Below are positions 33,923-45,906 of a stretch of DNA of 64,000 bases, in pieces. The translations under genes were made by a program, and so were the position numbers. Below the pieces are notes generated by a model. It made no database searches. It was not told the DNA's origin and saw nothing but the letters and a program-made list of their open reading frames with translations. The stretch is taken from assembly GCF_026241315.1 (NCBI RefSeq), contig NZ_JAPHNA010000006.1:25231-89230 (forward strand), given 5' to 3'. This stretch comes from Campylobacter sp. MIT 21-1684. Lineage in GTDB: Bacteria; Campylobacterota; Campylobacteria; Campylobacterales; Campylobacteraceae. The first letter of the stretch is position 1. Each line of letters starts with the position of its first letter.

Positions 33923-35195
33923 TTTCTACTCCCAAATCAGATAAGAGTTCTTTAAACTTTGGAAAAGAAGTTTTAATACACTCACTCTCATCAATCTCCA
34001 TCCCACATACTAAACCCAATACAGCAAAACTCATTGCTATACGATGATCTCCAAAACTCTCTATTTTTGCAAATTTTGGTATTCCGCCTTTAACACAAAA
34101 ACCATCATCAAGTTCTTTAGCTTCTATACCACATTTTTGCAAATTTAACACGACAGCTTTGATTCTATCACTCTCTTTTACGCGCAGTTCTTTAGCATTT
34201 CGCAAAACACTTTCTCCTTTTGCACAAGCAAAAGCAATAGCAAGAGCAGGAGCTTCATCAATAAGCCAAGAAATATTTTCACTAACTTGTACTGCACGGA
34301 GATGGCTAAAACTTGCACAAATTTCACCCACAGTTTCAAAATGGTTTTCAAGAATTGTTAATTCTATATTCGCACCCATATTCTGTAAAACTGTATAAGC
34401 TTGAATGCGAGTAGGATTTAACAAAACATTGCGGATACAAATTTTAGAATCTGGTACAAGCAAAGCGGATAAAACAAAATAAAAAACTGATGAAGGATCA
34501 TTTGGTATAGTAATATCAAGATTTTTTAAAGGTTTTGTAAGTGGAAAAATTTCAAGACTTAATCCATCTTCAGAACGAATCAAAGGCGCATTCATAGCTT
34601 CAAGCATATTTTCACTATGATTACGACTGAGAGAAAGTTCTTTAAATCTTGAAGGAGTTTTAGCATTAAAACCTGCTAAAATCATCGCTGTTTTCACTTG
34701 TGCTGATGAAATTTCACTTGTATATTCAAATCCTTCAAGTTTAGAACCTTCTATACATAAAGGGGCCAAATTGGCTTCATCTCTGCCATAAATTTTTGCT
34801 CCTATTTGTTTTAAAGGCTCACTAATTCTTTTCATAGGCCTATTATTTAAATATTTATCCCCGCTTAAAACAAAAAAACCAGAAATACCGCTTAAAAACC
34901 CTATCATTAAACGCATAGTTGTTCCGGAATTTCCACATTCTAAAACAGAATTTACAGATTCAATTTTTTTTGGAGCTACTATACTAATTTCATTTCCTAT
35001 TCTTTTAACGCTTGCGCCTAACTTTTCAACAAGCTGTAATGTATGTAAAGTATCCTCTGCTAGTAGATAATTTTTCGCCCTATTTTCTCCACTAGATAAA
35101 AGAGAGAAAATACTAAAACGATGTGAAATACTTTTATCTGCAGCTATATTTGAAAGCGTGGCATTAAGAGGTTTGCAAATTTTTTGAATTTTCAT
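33912..35195 (-). CDS. aroA: 3-phosphoshikimate 1-carboxyvinyltransferase (EPSP synthase)
   Basis: AroA joins shikimate-3-phosphate and PEP on the way to chorismate, the precursor used by the PabAB proteins encoded at 12.9-15.3 kb. The 427-residue product shows ADKSISHR at the N-terminus, the PEP site ECGNSGTTMRLMIGFLSG, and a C-terminal ELRVKESDRIKAV with GDHRIAMSFAV. The GNSGTT variant with Cys before Gly is normal in this group. It overlaps pheT by 4 nt and ispH by 11 nt. Confidence 0.96.
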   Translation of the reverse strand: MKIQKICKPLNATLSNIAADKSISHRFSIFSLLSSGENRAKNYLLAEDTLHTLQLVEKLGASVKRIGNEISIVAPKKIESVNSVLECGNSGTTMRLMIGFLSGISGFFVLSGDKYLNNRPMKRISEPLKQIGAKIYGRDEANLAPLCIEGSKLEGFEYTSEISSAQVKTAMILAGFNAKTPSRFKELSLSRNHSENMLEAMNAPLIRSEDGLSLEIFPLTKPLKNLDITIPNDPSSVFYFVLSALLVPDSKICIRNVLLNPTRIQAYTVLQNMGANIELTILENHFETVGEICASFSHLRAVQVSENISWLIDEAPALAIAFACAKGESVLRNAKELRVKESDRIKAVVLNLQKCGIEAKELDDGFCVKGGIPKFAKIESFGDHRIAMSFAVLGLVCGMEIDESECIKTSFPKFKELLSDLGVEIAY

Positions 35196-37513
35196 CGTAG
35201 TTGAAGACCTAATGTTTGAAAGCTTTGTAAAATCTTATCCATACATAAAACAACTTCACTATCCTCTAAGGTTTTATCTTGCGCTCTAAAAACAAAATGA
35301 AGAGTTAAACTGTATGAGTCTTTTAAAGTCTCATCATTATAAATATCTACCACTCTAAAACTTTCGAGTAAATCTAATTGTAAATTTTGAATGCAGTTTT
35401 TGATTTTTTCATACTCGTAATCTTTTGAAATAAGAATGCTTAAATCTCTACTTATACTTGGAAATTTAGAATACAAACGAACCTGTTTTCGTTCTTGCTG
35501 TATCAATTCACAATCAAATTCGCAAACATAAGTTTTAGTCAAGTTTTTTTTACGCTCTAATTGCAAATGCAAACGACCGATAAAACCTATATGCACTCCA
35601 TTTATGATAAGTTTTGCTTGCTCATAAGGACTTAAAAAAACATAATCAGAATTTTGAAGTTCAAAGTCTCCTACAATATTTTTGACATCAAGTAAAAAAT
35701 CATAAAAATTGACAAAATCAGGTTTTGCTTTATTTGAAATTTTAGCTTCTTCTTTGTAACCACAATGTATTAAAGCCATACGTTCGCGTTCTTTATTATC
35801 GCTAGTAAAAACAATACCGCTTTCAAAAAGTTTAATCATTTTTTTTGAATTTTTCACATTAAGACTTGCCGCATTTAATAAATGATTTAAAAGCGTTGTT
35901 CTTAAAGTGTTTAATTCCTCTGTTATAGGATTTATAAGCTTAAGTTTTGCTTGCTCAAAACCAAAATCTTCAAGTTCTTTTTGATTGTCTAAAATATAAT
36001 GCAAACTTTCAAAATACCCATTATTCGCAGCTTTTTCTCTTAATTTAAGAAGTTTTTTATACTGTTTATAATTTTGATTGAAACGATTTTTTTCAACAAA
36101 TTCTAAAGGCTTAGAAGTAATATTATCAATACCAACCATTCGGACTATTTCTTCACAAATATCAGCTAAATTTTTGATATCAGGTCTATGCAATGGTGCT
36201 TTAACATTAATAAGCTTTTTATTGGAAAAAATCAATTCAAATCCTATCTTTTTTAGGATTCTTAAAATTTCATCTTTATCAACATCTTGACCTATCATAA
36301 CATTAATATCTTCAATATTTAAAGCTATAATAGGAAATTTTTTATTGTTTGAAATTTGCTGTGATGAGCTATAAATATCTGCATTTGAAATAAGCTGCAA
36401 TTGAGAAAGTAAAAAATCTATCCCTAAATGCAGTCTCGGTTCGCTTCCTCGAAAACTCCTATAAAGAATTTTCTCATCTTGGATTTTATAGCTTTTTTTT
36501 GCTTTAGCAATAACAGAAGGATCTGTATAATGTGCTTCTATTATGACTATTTTACTTTTTTCATCACATTTACCTATAGGTTCTTGATAAATCCCACTCA
36601 CGCTTAAAAGTTGATTTTTACAAGAAACTGTACTCTCTCCTTTTTTTGCTTTTTGTATATTGAATATAATTTCATTATCGTCTTTGTTTAAACGACTACA
36701 ATTGTAAGCATTAAAAAGCACTCCTGTCGAATGTGTAGCATAGTTTAATAAATTATCAATAGCGTTTTCTCCCAACATATCAATCTGTGCAAGTCGCAAC
36801 ATAATAAGTAAATTAAGCTGTATAGAATTCTTAAATTCAACAACTTTATAATGAAAAAAACTATTTAGTTTATCTTGTACAGCAACTCTTAAAACTCTGC
36901 CTATGCCTAAAACATTTTCATTTTCTTTAGCAGTATTACTCTCTTTTAAATCTAAATTCCAAAATGCAGCCAAATCTCTTGCTATACCATAAATACTTAA
37001 ACAATCGCCTCTATTTGGAGTAAGTTCAATTTCAATTAACCAATCATCAAATAGCTCATAACTATTTAAAGATCTTCCTGTTTCAAGCTGTCCTATACTT
37101 TCATCTAAAACCATAATGCCTTCATTGATTTTTGCAAAACCTAATTCAATACTAGAACAAAGCATACCGCACGATTCTACACCGCGTAGCTTTGCTTTTT
37201 TGATTTGAATTCCATTTGGCAAGCAAGCACCCTCAAGCGCCACGGCAACAAATTGTCCTGCTTGAACATTTTTTGCTCCACAAACAATTTGCAATGTTTC
37301 TTTTCCAACATCAACCTGACAAATACTTAACTTCTCAGAATTTTCGTGTTTGGTTTTTTCTTTAACAAAACCGACCACAACTTTATCTGGAGTTTTCAAA
37401 CTACAAGTTTTTTCTACTTCTAAGCCTATAGCATTCAGTGCTTGTGCTGTTGTCTCTAAAGTATCATTTTTAAATTCTAAAAAATTGTGCAACCAAGTCT
37501 TTGTAAGTATCAT
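35192..37513 (-). CDS. pheT: Phenylalanyl-tRNA synthetase beta subunit
   Basis: The 773-residue beta subunit begins with an [14 protein letters not shown] domain, followed by an EMAP-like tRNA-binding fold ([19 protein letters not shown]). B3/B4 editing-type regions and the B5 domain come next, then a catalytic-like core. The C-terminal anticodon-binding RRM-like domain contains [15 protein letters not shown]. With PheS it makes the alpha2-beta2 enzyme charging tRNA-Phe. It overlaps pheS upstream and aroA downstream by 4 nt each, so the three are tightly coupled. Confidence 0.96.
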   Translation of the reverse strand: MILTKTWLHNFLEFKNDTLETTAQALNAIGLEVEKTCSLKTPDKVVVGFVKEKTKHENSEKLSICQVDVGKETLQIVCGAKNVQAGQFVAVALEGACLPNGIQIKKAKLRGVESCGMLCSSIELGFAKINEGIMVLDESIGQLETGRSLNSYELFDDWLIEIELTPNRGDCLSIYGIARDLAAFWNLDLKESNTAKENENVLGIGRVLRVAVQDKLNSFFHYKVVEFKNSIQLNLLIMLRLAQIDMLGENAIDNLLNYATHSTGVLFNAYNCSRLNKDDNEIIFNIQKAKKGESTVSCKNQLLSVSGIYQEPIGKCDEKSKIVIIEAHYTDPSVIAKAKKSYKIQDEKILYRSFRGSEPRLHLGIDFLLSQLQLISNADIYSSSQQISNNKKFPIIALNIEDINVMIGQDVDKDEILRILKKIGFELIFSNKKLINVKAPLHRPDIKNLADICEEIVRMVGIDNITSKPLEFVEKNRFNQNYKQYKKLLKLREKAANNGYFESLHYILDNQKELEDFGFEQAKLKLINPITEELNTLRTTLLNHLLNAASLNVKNSKKMIKLFESGIVFTSDNKERERMALIHCGYKEEAKISNKAKPDFVNFYDFLLDVKNIVGDFELQNSDYVFLSPYEQAKLIINGVHIGFIGRLHLQLERKKNLTKTYVCEFDCELIQQERKQVRLYSKFPSISRDLSILISKDYEYEKIKNCIQNLQLDLLESFRVVDIYNDETLKDSYSLTLHFVFRAQDKTLEDSEVVLCMDKILQSFQTLGLQLR

Positions 37514-38502
37514 TTGAATTGCTCCAATAGTCGTAAATCTCCTTCAAATAAAGAGCGTAAATCAGGTATTTGATGTAAGAGCATTGCAAATCTTTCAACT
37601 CCAAGTCCAAAAGCATAACCACTTACATTTTCATATCCCACAAATTTATAAACATTAGGATCAACGATACCACAACCTAATACTTCAAGCCAAGTTGTTT
37701 GCTTACAAATTCTACATCCACAACCCTTGCAAAATACGCAAGAAATATCAACTTCAGCAGAAGGTTCTGTAAAAGGAAAAAAACTTGGACGAAAACGTAC
37801 TTTTACTTCCCCGAACATATAATGTAAAAAATCCTCTAATATACTTTTAAGATTAGCAAAACTTACTTTTTGTCCTTCTTCAACAACAAGTCCTTCAACT
37901 TGATGGAACATTGGAGTGTGTGTCAGGTCAAAATCGCGTCGAAAAACAGGTCCAGGAGCTATCGCTCTTATAGGCGGTTTTTGCGACAACATAGTACGAA
38001 TTTGCACAGGTGAAGTGTGTGTTCTCAAAAGTCTTTTATCATCAAAATAAAAAGAATCCTGCATATCTCTTGCAGGATGTGATTTTGGTAAATTGAGTGC
38101 CTCAAAATTGTGAAAATCATCTTCAAGCAATGGTCCTTTTTCTATACTGAAATTCAAAGCTGTAAAATACTCTATAATTGAATCCATAGTACTCATTACA
38201 GGATGCAAAGCTCCTGATTGAGAATTTTCGTCAAAATAGCTTTTGTTGAGAGTTTCTTTTTTCATTATCTCTTTGAAAGACAGTTCTTCTAACATTTTCC
38301 ATTTAGAATGAAATGCTTGATAAAAAATTTCTTTCTGTTTGTTAAGTTCCGCAGCAAAAGCTTTTTTTTCTTCTACTTCTAAAGTCTTTAGCTTAGCAAA
38401 CTGCTCAGTTAATATGCCCTTTCTGCCGAGCACTGAAATTCTAAGATTCTCTAATTCTTGCAGACTATTACAATTTTCAATTTGTTGAATACTTTCTTGC
38501 AA
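37510..38502 (-). CDS. pheS: Phenylalanyl-tRNA synthetase alpha subunit
   Basis: The start is set at TTG 38502, not the longer in-frame ATG at 38610. TTGAGGAT gives a GAGGA ribosome-binding site 7 nt upstream, and the product becomes 330 residues, the usual length, starting [11 protein letters not shown]. Class II motifs are clear: [12 protein letters not shown] with [13 protein letters not shown] (motif 1/2 region), [17 protein letters not shown], and motif 3 [15 protein letters not shown] [12 protein letters not shown]. The Cys-rich [14 protein letters not shown] insertion is found in relatives. It forms the catalytic subunit with PheT. Confidence 0.95.
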   Translation of the reverse strand: MQESIQQIENCNSLQELENLRISVLGRKGILTEQFAKLKTLEVEEKKAFAAELNKQKEIFYQAFHSKWKMLEELSFKEIMKKETLNKSYFDENSQSGALHPVMSTMDSIIEYFTALNFSIEKGPLLEDDFHNFEALNLPKSHPARDMQDSFYFDDKRLLRTHTSPVQIRTMLSQKPPIRAIAPGPVFRRDFDLTHTPMFHQVEGLVVEEGQKVSFANLKSILEDFLHYMFGEVKVRFRPSFFPFTEPSAEVDISCVFCKGCGCRICKQTTWLEVLGCGIVDPNVYKFVGYENVSGYAFGLGVERFAMLLHQIPDLRSLFEGDLRLLEQFK

Positions 38503-38619
38503 ATTTTTATCCTCAATAACAATTTCTTTGTGTAATTTAATTTTAATAAAAAATAATTTAATTTCAGCATAATAAAGATATAATTTTAACTTAACAATAA
38601 AAATAATCAAGGAGATATG

Positions 38620-38988
38620 ATGAGAGAAAAAACTGTTTTTGAGCTTATAATTGAAGGGAAACTCCCTTGCAATAAGGTTTTAGAGAATAATGATTTTTTA
38701 GCTTTTCACGACATTAAACCAAGAGCTCCTATTCATATTTTAATTATTCCAAAGAAACATTTTAAAGATTTTCAAGAATTTGATCCTGCTTTAATGGGAA
38801 AAATGACAAATTTTATACAAGAACTTGCTGTGCTTTTAGGACTTGATAAAACAGGCTATAGACTTCTAACAAATTGCGGTAAAGATAGTGGGCAAGAAGT
38901 ATTTCATTTGCACTTTCATATGCTCGGGGGCTTAAAACTTCCTAGAGAAATTGCTCAAGCAGATGAACCTACACAAGCCTTATTTTGA
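38620..38988 (+). CDS. HIT-family nucleotide-binding protein
   Basis: The 122-residue HIT protein has the histidine triad HLHFHMLGG near the C-terminus and the typical [20 protein letters not shown] strand-loop. Such proteins hydrolyse AMP-lysine or other adenylated substrates (HinT type). Of two adjacent ATGs the second (38620) has AAGGAG at 5 nt. It is divergent from pheS and converges on argH with 8 bp between stops. Confidence 0.93.
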   Translation: MREKTVFELIIEGKLPCNKVLENNDFLAFHDIKPRAPIHILIIPKKHFKDFQEFDPALMGKMTNFIQELAVLLGLDKTGYRLLTNCGKDSGQEVFHLHFHMLGGLKLPREIAQADEPTQALF

Positions 38989-38996
38989 TAAGCAAA

Positions 38997-40385
38997 TTAC
39001 AAATTTTGATCTGCTAAAAACCTTTCGATAAGTTTAATTTGCTTCTCTACACTTTCAGGAGAGCTAGAACCCTCGCTTTGCTTTGCATTTAAAGAAGTAT
39101 GAAAATTGAGAATTTGCATTACACTCTCATCGAATATAGGATTGATTTGAGACAAGTTTTCAATATCACAAATATCAACTCCTCTTTTTTCTGCTTCTGC
39201 AACAATAGAACCTACGATGAAATGTGCTTGTCGAAAAGGGATTTTCTTTTCACGCACTAAAAAATCTGCTAAATCTGTTGCCAATAAATGTCCTTGTTTG
39301 CAAGCTTTTAGCATATTTTCCTTATTTATTGTGATTTCTTTTAAAAGGGCGTTTAATATGATCAAGCTTTCTTTAGCAGTGCGAACACTATCAAAAAGCC
39401 CTTCTTTATCTTCTTGCATATCTTTATTGTATGCAAGAGGTAAAGCTTTCATTGTAGTTAGAAGTGCTATTAAATTTCCATAAACTCTCCCGGTTTTTCC
39501 TCGTATAAGCTCACAAACGTCGGGGTTTTTCTTTTGTGGCATAATAGAACTTCCTGTTGAAAAACTCTCACTCATATCAAGAAATTGAAATTCTGTACTT
39601 GAAAAAAGAATAAGCTCTTCGCAAAATCTGGAAGTATGCGTAAAAATAACAGCAATATCATAGAGTAAATCAAGCACAAAATCTCTATCGCTTACAGCAT
39701 CCATAGCATTAGGCATAATATCTTTAAAACCAAGTTCTTTAGCACTCATTCGTCTATCAGTCTTATAACTTGTCCCTGCACAAGCACAACTTCCAAGAGG
39801 AGAAAAATCAGCCATTTCGTAAGAATTCCTAAGTCTTTGTATATCGCGCAAAAACATAAAAATATATGCCAAAACATAGAAAGAAAAACTTATAATTTGA
39901 GCGTGCTGCAAATGGGTAAAACTTGGCATGATAGTGTTTTTATGCGCCTTTGCGTGTTCTAACAAGGTCAGCACAAGCTCTTTTAGTAAATTGATAAGCT
40001 CTAAATGACTCTCTTTTACAAAAAGCTTGAAATCCGTTGCAACTTGATCATTGCGACTTCTTGCAGTATGAAGTTTTCCGCCGATTTCAGCACCTACTAA
40101 TTGACTCAATCTTTTTTCAATGGCCATATGAATATCTTCATCTTCTATATCAAAAAGAAAACTTCCACTTTGTATTTCATCTTCAATTTGTTTTAAGCCT
40201 TTTAATAAAACTTCAAGTTCATTTTGAGTAAGAATTTGACAAGCAGCAAGCATTTTAGCGTGTGCGATAGACCCTCGAATGTCGTGCTTAAATAAAATTT
40301 TATCAATATTTAAACTTGCATTAAATTCTTTCAAGAGCTTATCGCTACTGCTAAGAAAACGTCCTGACCATATTTGATTTTTCAT
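38997..40385 (-). CDS. argH: Argininosuccinate lyase
   Basis: ArgH splits argininosuccinate into arginine and fumarate, the last step of arginine synthesis. The start is ATG 40385: AAGGA is 5 nt upstream and the product starts [10 protein letters not shown] like its relatives, whereas upstream starts would overlap the pckA end. The 462-residue protein has [25 protein letters not shown] with the catalytic His, and the family signature [12 protein letters not shown] with the catalytic Ser. It lies 16 bp after pckA in the same direction. Confidence 0.95.
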   Translation of the reverse strand: MKNQIWSGRFLSSSDKLLKEFNASLNIDKILFKHDIRGSIAHAKMLAACQILTQNELEVLLKGLKQIEDEIQSGSFLFDIEDEDIHMAIEKRLSQLVGAEIGGKLHTARSRNDQVATDFKLFVKESHLELINLLKELVLTLLEHAKAHKNTIMPSFTHLQHAQIISFSFYVLAYIFMFLRDIQRLRNSYEMADFSPLGSCACAGTSYKTDRRMSAKELGFKDIMPNAMDAVSDRDFVLDLLYDIAVIFTHTSRFCEELILFSSTEFQFLDMSESFSTGSSIMPQKKNPDVCELIRGKTGRVYGNLIALLTTMKALPLAYNKDMQEDKEGLFDSVRTAKESLIILNALLKEITINKENMLKACKQGHLLATDLADFLVREKKIPFRQAHFIVGSIVAEAEKRGVDICDIENLSQINPIFDESVMQILNFHTSLNAKQSEGSSSPESVEKQIKLIERFLADQNL

Positions 40386-40401
40386 CATCTTCCTTGCAAT
40401 T

Positions 40402-41976
40402 TTAAATTGTAGGACCGAATTTGCTATATTCAATACCCTCTTTTACATCTTCATAACGTTTAAAATTTTTTACAAACATCCTTGCAAGTTCATCACGCGT
40501 TTTAATATACTCATTTTTTTCTTTCCAAGTATTTATAGGATTTAAGAGTCTGCTTTCAACTCCTTCTAAACTTTTAGGAATTTGAAGATTAAAAATATCA
40601 AAAATATCAAATTCACACTCTTGTATGCTTCCATTTAAAATTGCATTAATACAAGCCCTTGTGGTTTTAATACTCATTCTTTCGCCCACACCATAACTTC
40701 CTCCGCTCCAACCTGTATTAACAAGATAAACATTAACTTTGTGTTTGGAAATTTTTTCACCAAGCAAACGTGCATATACAGTTGGATGAAGTGGCATAAA
40801 AGGTTCTCCAAAACAAGCAGAAAAAGTTGCTTGAGGTTCTGTAATTCCTCTTTCAGTACCAGCAACTTTTGCTGTATAACCACTTAAAAAATAGTACATA
40901 GCCTGCTCTTTACTTAACTTACTTACAGGTGGTAAAACCCCGAAAGCATCAGCACTTAAAAAAATGATATTTTTAGGGTGAGGAGCCTTTAAACTTACTT
41001 CATAGTTTTCAATATGTTCAATCGGATAGGAAACTCTTGTATTTTCTGTTTTTAAATCAGAATCATAATCCACACTTTTATCATCTCGCAAAACTACATT
41101 TTCTAAAAGAGCATTTCTTTTGATGGCACCATAGATTTCAGGCTCATATTTTGGATTAAGATTGATTGTTTTTGCATAGCATCCACCTTCAAAATTAAAC
41201 ACACCTTCATCATCCCAACCGTGTTCATCATCACCTATAAGTTTTCTGTTTGGATCTGTTGAAAGTGTAGTTTTTCCAGTTCCACTTAACCCGAAAAACA
41301 AAGCTGTATCTGCTTTTTCACCAACATTAGCACTACAGTGCATAGAAAGCTTTCCTTCAAGTGGTAACCAATAATTCATCATTGAAAAAATTCCTTTTTT
41401 CATCTCACCACCATACCAAGTTCCACCTATTACTGCAATATTTTCTTCTATATCAAAAAGAACAAAAACTTCAGAATTTAAATTATCATTCTTATAGTCT
41501 TCATTAACACATTTGCAAGCATTATAAACAATAAAATCAGGAGTAAAATCCTCAAGCTCCTTTTCACTTGGGCGAATAAACATATTTTTAACAAAATGTG
41601 CCTGCCAAGCTATCTCTGTAACAAAACGTACAGCTCTTCTACTCTGTAAAGAAGCTCCACAATATACATCTTGTACGTAAATATCCTTAGCACTTAATTG
41701 TTCTCTTGCTTTTTGTAAAAGTTTGTCAAAAAGCTCCTTACTAAGTGCTTGATTAATAGTGCCCCAAGCAATATATTTTTGCGAAGGATCTTGCTTGACA
41801 AAATACTTATCTTTTGGACTTCTTCCTGTAAAAATTCCCGTATCTACACAAAAAGCACCATTAGTAGCGCATTCTCCTTCTTTATTTTCAATCTCGTGTC
41901 TGTAAAGTTCATCATAAGTAAGGTTATGATAAATCTTTTTGATGTCTTTTAATTTTAAATTTTCAAATTTTTGCAT
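40402..41976 (-). CDS. pckA: Phosphoenolpyruvate carboxykinase (ATP)
   Basis: The 524-residue ATP-type enzyme has phosphate-binding loop [11 protein letters not shown], metal site [10 protein letters not shown] and the [10 protein letters not shown] substrate region. It converts oxaloacetate to PEP and is the entry to gluconeogenesis in an organism that lives on amino acids and organic acids. AAAGG stands 6 nt before ATG 41976. It is directly downstream of pycB, so carboxylation of pyruvate and formation of PEP are encoded side by side. Confidence 0.96.
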   Translation of the reverse strand: MQKFENLKLKDIKKIYHNLTYDELYRHEIENKEGECATNGAFCVDTGIFTGRSPKDKYFVKQDPSQKYIAWGTINQALSKELFDKLLQKAREQLSAKDIYVQDVYCGASLQSRRAVRFVTEIAWQAHFVKNMFIRPSEKELEDFTPDFIVYNACKCVNEDYKNDNLNSEVFVLFDIEENIAVIGGTWYGGEMKKGIFSMMNYWLPLEGKLSMHCSANVGEKADTALFFGLSGTGKTTLSTDPNRKLIGDDEHGWDDEGVFNFEGGCYAKTINLNPKYEPEIYGAIKRNALLENVVLRDDKSVDYDSDLKTENTRVSYPIEHIENYEVSLKAPHPKNIIFLSADAFGVLPPVSKLSKEQAMYYFLSGYTAKVAGTERGITEPQATFSACFGEPFMPLHPTVYARLLGEKISKHKVNVYLVNTGWSGGSYGVGERMSIKTTRACINAILNGSIQECEFDIFDIFNLQIPKSLEGVESRLLNPINTWKEKNEYIKTRDELARMFVKNFKRYEDVKEGIEYSKFGPTI

Positions 41977-41987
41977 TTGTAACCTTT

Positions 41988-43769
41988 CTATTCTTTGTAA
42001 AACGCAAGTACTTGATTTTCACTTACACTCTCACCAGTTTTTACACAAAGTTCTGCGATAATACCATCTTTGGTTGCACTTACTTCAATTTCCATTTTCA
42101 TAGCTTCTAATACCATAATAACTTGACCTGCTTTTACTTCATCGCCTTCATTAATATAGATTTTAAAAACATTTCCTGAAATTTCAGCCACTAAAGCAGA
42201 ATCTTTCCTGCCCTCTTCTTTAGAATCATATTTTTCACTTGTATCATTTTTCTTTACATTTTTAATATTAACATCTTTATCAAAACCTTCATTCACTTCA
42301 ATATGATATTTATTGCCATTGACAGAAACAGTAAATTGATTCTGATTTGGATTGTAAGTCCTTTGAACCCCCTTTCGAATATTTACTTTTGCTTCGCCTT
42401 TGAGAAAGCTAATACCTTTATCTTTACAGGCAGCAGCTATAAAAATGTTTTCCTCATTAACTTCTATGTTTTCTTTTTCAAGCAGAGTTTTAATAAAAGC
42501 TATACTTTTGCTTTCATCTCTATCAGCTATATCAAGGGCAGATTCATTTGTAGGTTTTAAATTTAATTGTTTTGCGGCAAGTTCTACAATTTCAGGATCA
42601 GGTTTTACAGGGGTTTTTCCAAAATATCCTAAAACCATTTTTCCATAACCATCGGCGATTTTTTTCCATTTGCCAAATAAAACATTGTTAAAAGCCTGCT
42701 GAAAATAAAATTGAGATACAGGCGTAACCGAAGTTCCAAATCCTCCTTTCGCTACAACTTCACGCATAGCTTGAATAACTTGTGGAAATTTGTCTAAAAT
42801 ATTATTGTCTCTCATCATTTGAGTATTAGCGGTTAAAGCGCCTCCGGGCATTGGTGAAAAAGGGATTAAAGGACTTACCGTAGTTGCTTCAGGTGGAAGA
42901 AAATACTCCTTCATACACTCTTGAAATACTTCTTCATACTGAAGAATCTTTGTCTCATCTAAACCAAAATCAAAATTTTTGCCTTTAATAGCGTGCAGCA
43001 TAGTAAGAATATCTGGCTGACTTGTGCCACCGCTTACAGGGCTTGCAGCTAAATCAATACCATCAACACCTGCCTCTAAAGCAGCTAAATAGCAAGATAC
43101 ACTCACTCCGGCTGTTTCGTGGGTGTGGAGTCGTATATGGGTATTACTTGGAAGAATCTTTCTTGCCATCTTCACTGTTTCATAAATTTTATTCGGATTT
43201 GAAGTTCCACTTGCATCTTTAAAACACAGACTGTCAAAAGGTATATCAGTCTGTAAAATATCTTTAAGAATTCTTTCATAAAAAGGTATATCGTGAGCTC
43301 CTTTACATTCAGGAGGTAAATCCATTAAGGTAATTGTTATTTCGTGTTTTAAGCCATATTTTTTAATACATTCTGCACTAAATTGAAGATTATTCACATC
43401 ATTTAAAGCATCAAAATTTCTTATAGTTGTTGTACCGTGTTTGGCAAAAAGTTTAGCGTGTAAATCAACAAGATCTCGACTTCCTGTGTCTAAAGTTACC
43501 GTATTGACACCTCTTGACAAAGTTTGTAAATTAGCTTCTTTACCTACTATTTCTCTAAATTTATCCATCATAACAAAAGCATCTTCATTAAGATAAAAAT
43601 AAAGACTTTGAAACCTTGCTCCACCGCCAAACTCAAAATGTGATATTCCTGCTTCTTTTGCTGCTTGAAGTGCTGGAAAAAAATCGTCCATTAAAACTCT
43701 GGCTCCATACACAGATTGGAAGCCATCTCTAAAACTTGTATCCATAATATCTATAAATTTCTTTGCCAT
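41988..43769 (-). CDS. pycB: Pyruvate carboxylase subunit B (carboxyltransferase plus biotin carrier)
   Basis: The 593-residue product begins [19 protein letters not shown] (start ATG 43769; a TTG two codons earlier is closer to the ribosome-binding site but adds only two residues). A DRE-TIM carboxyltransferase barrel is followed by the conserved PYC/OADA region, a low-complexity hinge and a biotinyl domain with EAMKMEIEV, whose Lys carries biotin. With PycA, encoded elsewhere, it makes oxaloacetate from pyruvate. Oxaloacetate decarboxylase alpha subunits share this layout, but no sodium-pump subunits are near, so pycB is preferred. Confidence 0.92.
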   Translation of the reverse strand: MAKKFIDIMDTSFRDGFQSVYGARVLMDDFFPALQAAKEAGISHFEFGGGARFQSLYFYLNEDAFVMMDKFREIVGKEANLQTLSRGVNTVTLDTGSRDLVDLHAKLFAKHGTTTIRNFDALNDVNNLQFSAECIKKYGLKHEITITLMDLPPECKGAHDIPFYERILKDILQTDIPFDSLCFKDASGTSNPNKIYETVKMARKILPSNTHIRLHTHETAGVSVSCYLAALEAGVDGIDLAASPVSGGTSQPDILTMLHAIKGKNFDFGLDETKILQYEEVFQECMKEYFLPPEATTVSPLIPFSPMPGGALTANTQMMRDNNILDKFPQVIQAMREVVAKGGFGTSVTPVSQFYFQQAFNNVLFGKWKKIADGYGKMVLGYFGKTPVKPDPEIVELAAKQLNLKPTNESALDIADRDESKSIAFIKTLLEKENIEVNEENIFIAAACKDKGISFLKGEAKVNIRKGVQRTYNPNQNQFTVSVNGNKYHIEVNEGFDKDVNIKNVKKNDTSEKYDSKEEGRKDSALVAEISGNVFKIYINEGDEVKAGQVIMVLEAMKMEIEVSATKDGIIAELCVKTGESVSENQVLAFYKE

Positions 43770-43819
43770 ATACAAAATTTCCTTAATTTAAAAAATTGAA
43801 TAAAAATTCATTAAATTCA

Positions 43820-45154
43820 TCATTTCATAAAAGCTGTTATCATTGCAATGGCAACAGCCACAGGAGATATAAAACGCAAAAAGAAATACCAAAGTTCAAA
43901 GAAAAATCCTTTTAGATAAGGTTTAAAGAGTGTTTTTAAGGATTCTTTTTTCATTATAAAACCAACAAAAACCGCAACCAAAATCCCGCCAATTGGCATA
44001 ATAATCTGACTTGATAAAAAATCTAAAATGTCAAAAAAACTCATTGAAAGAATACTAAAACTTGTGGCTTTTAATGAAGATACGATACATAAAATACCTA
44101 AAATATATACAACTGCACCTATATATAATAAAGCTTTTTTACGAGTGAAATTATAGTTATTTATAAGATAAAATGTAAAAGGTTCTATCATAGAAACAGC
44201 TGAAGTTATACCTGCAAAAATAAGAGACAAAAAAAACATTGCACCAAGTATATATCCTATAAAATCAAGTTTTGCAAATAAAGTTGCTAAAGAAATAAAA
44301 ACAAGCCCATCGCCTGATTGGTTTGGGTTATAATGAAATTCAAAAATAAAAGTAAAAACAATAAGCCCCATTAAAATACCAACGAGGAGGTTAATAAAAA
44401 TAATACTAAGAGTACTACTGATAAAATTTGCTCTATCTGGGAGATTAGCTGAATAAGTAATGATGGTGCCAACACCTAAAGAAAGACTAAAAAAGGCAAG
44501 TCCTAAAGCCTCTAAAATTGAGGATATGTTTATTTTTGAAAAATCAGGAAAAAATAAAAATTGTACCGCTTCAGTAAAACCATTTTTACTCATAGCAAAT
44601 ACAAGCATTAGCGTTAGCAAAAAAAACAAAAGAGGCATTATCCAAATATTAAGTTTTTCAATACCATTTTTTATTCCTTTTGAAACAGTGTAAAAAACGA
44701 CAAAAAATATTATTGTAAAACAAAATAATTGGCTAAAAAAATCATCTTGTATGAGTGTTGTAAATTGTTGTTTGCTATGATCTAAATCATATGATAAATT
44801 CTGTGTAATGCTAAAAAAGAAATATCGAAGTATCCAACCTATAACAATAGTATAAAAAGAAACAACTAAAATTGCACCTATCATAACAAAACCAGCAAAA
44901 GACCAAAGCTTTTTATTGCTAGGAGCTAATATTTTATAAGCATTGACAGGGTCTTTTTGACTTATTTTTCCCAAACTTAATTCGGCTAAAAAAATAACAA
45001 AAGCAACACCTAGAGTGAAGAACAAATAAAGCAAAATAAAAGCTGAACCACCATTTTGACCTACAAGGGTAGGAAATTTCCAAGCATTTCCAAGACCTAT
45101 TGCTGATCCTGCTACCGCTAAAATAAAACCTATCTTTGAAAACTTGGAATTCAA
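43820..45154 (-). CDS. Sodium-dependent transporter, SNF (neurotransmitter symporter) family
   Basis: The 444-residue protein has about 11-12 membrane segments. The N-terminal signature GFILAVAGSAIGLGNAWKFP contains the unwound TM1 with sodium-binding Ala/Asn residues; GQNGGSAFIL and GVGTIITYSA further support the LeuT fold. These symporters import amino acids with sodium. C. jejuni carries two tandem copies at this place as I remember, and only one is present here. It is divergent from atpE with a 278-bp gap. Confidence 0.9.
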   Translation of the reverse strand: MNSKFSKIGFILAVAGSAIGLGNAWKFPTLVGQNGGSAFILLYLFFTLGVAFVIFLAELSLGKISQKDPVNAYKILAPSNKKLWSFAGFVMIGAILVVSFYTIVIGWILRYFFFSITQNLSYDLDHSKQQFTTLIQDDFFSQLFCFTIIFFVVFYTVSKGIKNGIEKLNIWIMPLLFFLLTLMLVFAMSKNGFTEAVQFLFFPDFSKINISSILEALGLAFFSLSLGVGTIITYSANLPDRANFISSTLSIIFINLLVGILMGLIVFTFIFEFHYNPNQSGDGLVFISLATLFAKLDFIGYILGAMFFLSLIFAGITSAVSMIEPFTFYLINNYNFTRKKALLYIGAVVYILGILCIVSSLKATSFSILSMSFFDILDFLSSQIIMPIGGILVAVFVGFIMKKESLKTLFKPYLKGFFFELWYFFLRFISPVAVAIAMITAFMK

Positions 45155-45341
45155 AAATACAACCTTTTATAATTTTATTTTTTAATTATTTTATTATCTA
45201 AAAAGTTTATTTTAATTAAAGCAAAAAAACTTTTAATTTTTATTAAAAAACTTTTATTATTGCGAATATCTATAGAAAAATAATAAAAATTGTGAATTTT
45301 TGTAAATGTTTGAATAAAACTAAAGTTAAGTTTATTTATTC

Positions 45342-45347
45342 TATAAT
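45342..45347 (+). promoter_or_regulatory. -10 box of atpE
   Basis: TATAAT follows a phased T-rich region (TTAAGTTTATTTATTC) and would give a leader of about 80 nt before the atpE ATG. Confidence 0.6.
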
Positions 45348-45432
45348 AGAAACTTTATTTTAAAGTTTGTTAAGTAGGGATACGCAAGCCGAACTCAATT
45401 TAAAATAAATAAATTATTTATGAAAGGTGAAA

Positions 45433-45777
45433 ATGAAAAAAATTGCTTTCTTATTATTCGCTTTTGCTGGTATAGTTTTTGCTGAAACGACGAACACTCC
45501 TGTTGAGCAAGAAGCTCTTAATGTTTGGATTAAAGCATTTTCAATATTAGCAGCAGGATTGGGACTAGGTGTAGCTGCTCTTGGCGGAGCTATTGGTATG
45601 GGAAATACTGCAGCAGCTACAATAGCAGGAATAGCTAGAAATCCTGGACTTGCACCAAAACTAATAACAACAATGTTTATTGCATTTGCAGTTATAGAAG
45701 CACAAGTTATTTATGCACTTATTATTGCTCTTGTTGCTTTATATCTAAATCCTTTCATTGTTTTTGCAATAAATTAG
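45433..45777 (+). CDS. atpE: ATP synthase F0 subunit c
   Basis: The product has 114 residues, longer than the usual 75-80, because it has a cleavable-looking hydrophobic N-terminus (KKIAFLLFAFAGIVFA) typical of epsilonproteobacterial c subunits. Two membrane hairpin helices follow: the Gly/Ala-rich first helix (LAAGLGLGVAALGGAIGMG) and the polar loop ARNP. The proton-binding Glu is in FAVIEAQVIY of the second helix. ATG 45433 has AAAGG 5 nt upstream; the GTG two codons earlier overlaps that site. As in other Campylobacter the gene stands apart from the other ATP synthase genes. tRNA-Leu follows by 20 bp. Confidence 0.94.
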   Translation: MKKIAFLLFAFAGIVFAETTNTPVEQEALNVWIKAFSILAAGLGLGVAALGGAIGMGNTAAATIAGIARNPGLAPKLITTMFIAFAVIEAQVIYALIIALVALYLNPFIVFAIN

Positions 45778-45793
45778 CCCTTTTTATAGGGCT
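45776..45793 (+). terminator. Weak stem-loop between atpE and tRNA-Leu
   Basis: AGCCC and GGGCT can pair across an 8-nt T-rich loop right after the atpE stop. No U-tract follows, so it may be a processing site rather than a terminator. Confidence 0.3.
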
Positions 45794-45797
45794 TAAA

Positions 45798-45883
45798 GCG
45801 GTTATGGTGGAATTGGTAGACACGCCATCTTGAGGGGGTGGTGCGCTTTGCGTGTGCGAGTTCAAATCTCGCTAACCGCACCA
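45798..45883 (+). tRNA. tRNA-Leu (GAG)
   Basis: This is a class II tRNA with a long variable arm. The acceptor is GCGGTTA/TAACCGC, and the anticodon stem CCATC/GGTGG surrounds TTGAGGG (anticodon GAG). The variable stem is TGCGC-TTT-GCGTG-like, the T arm is GCGAG-TTCAAAT-CTCGC, and CCA is encoded. It is probably read from the atpE promoter. Confidence 0.95.
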
Positions 45884-45906
45884 TAGTTTTAGTAAATTTA
45901 AAATTT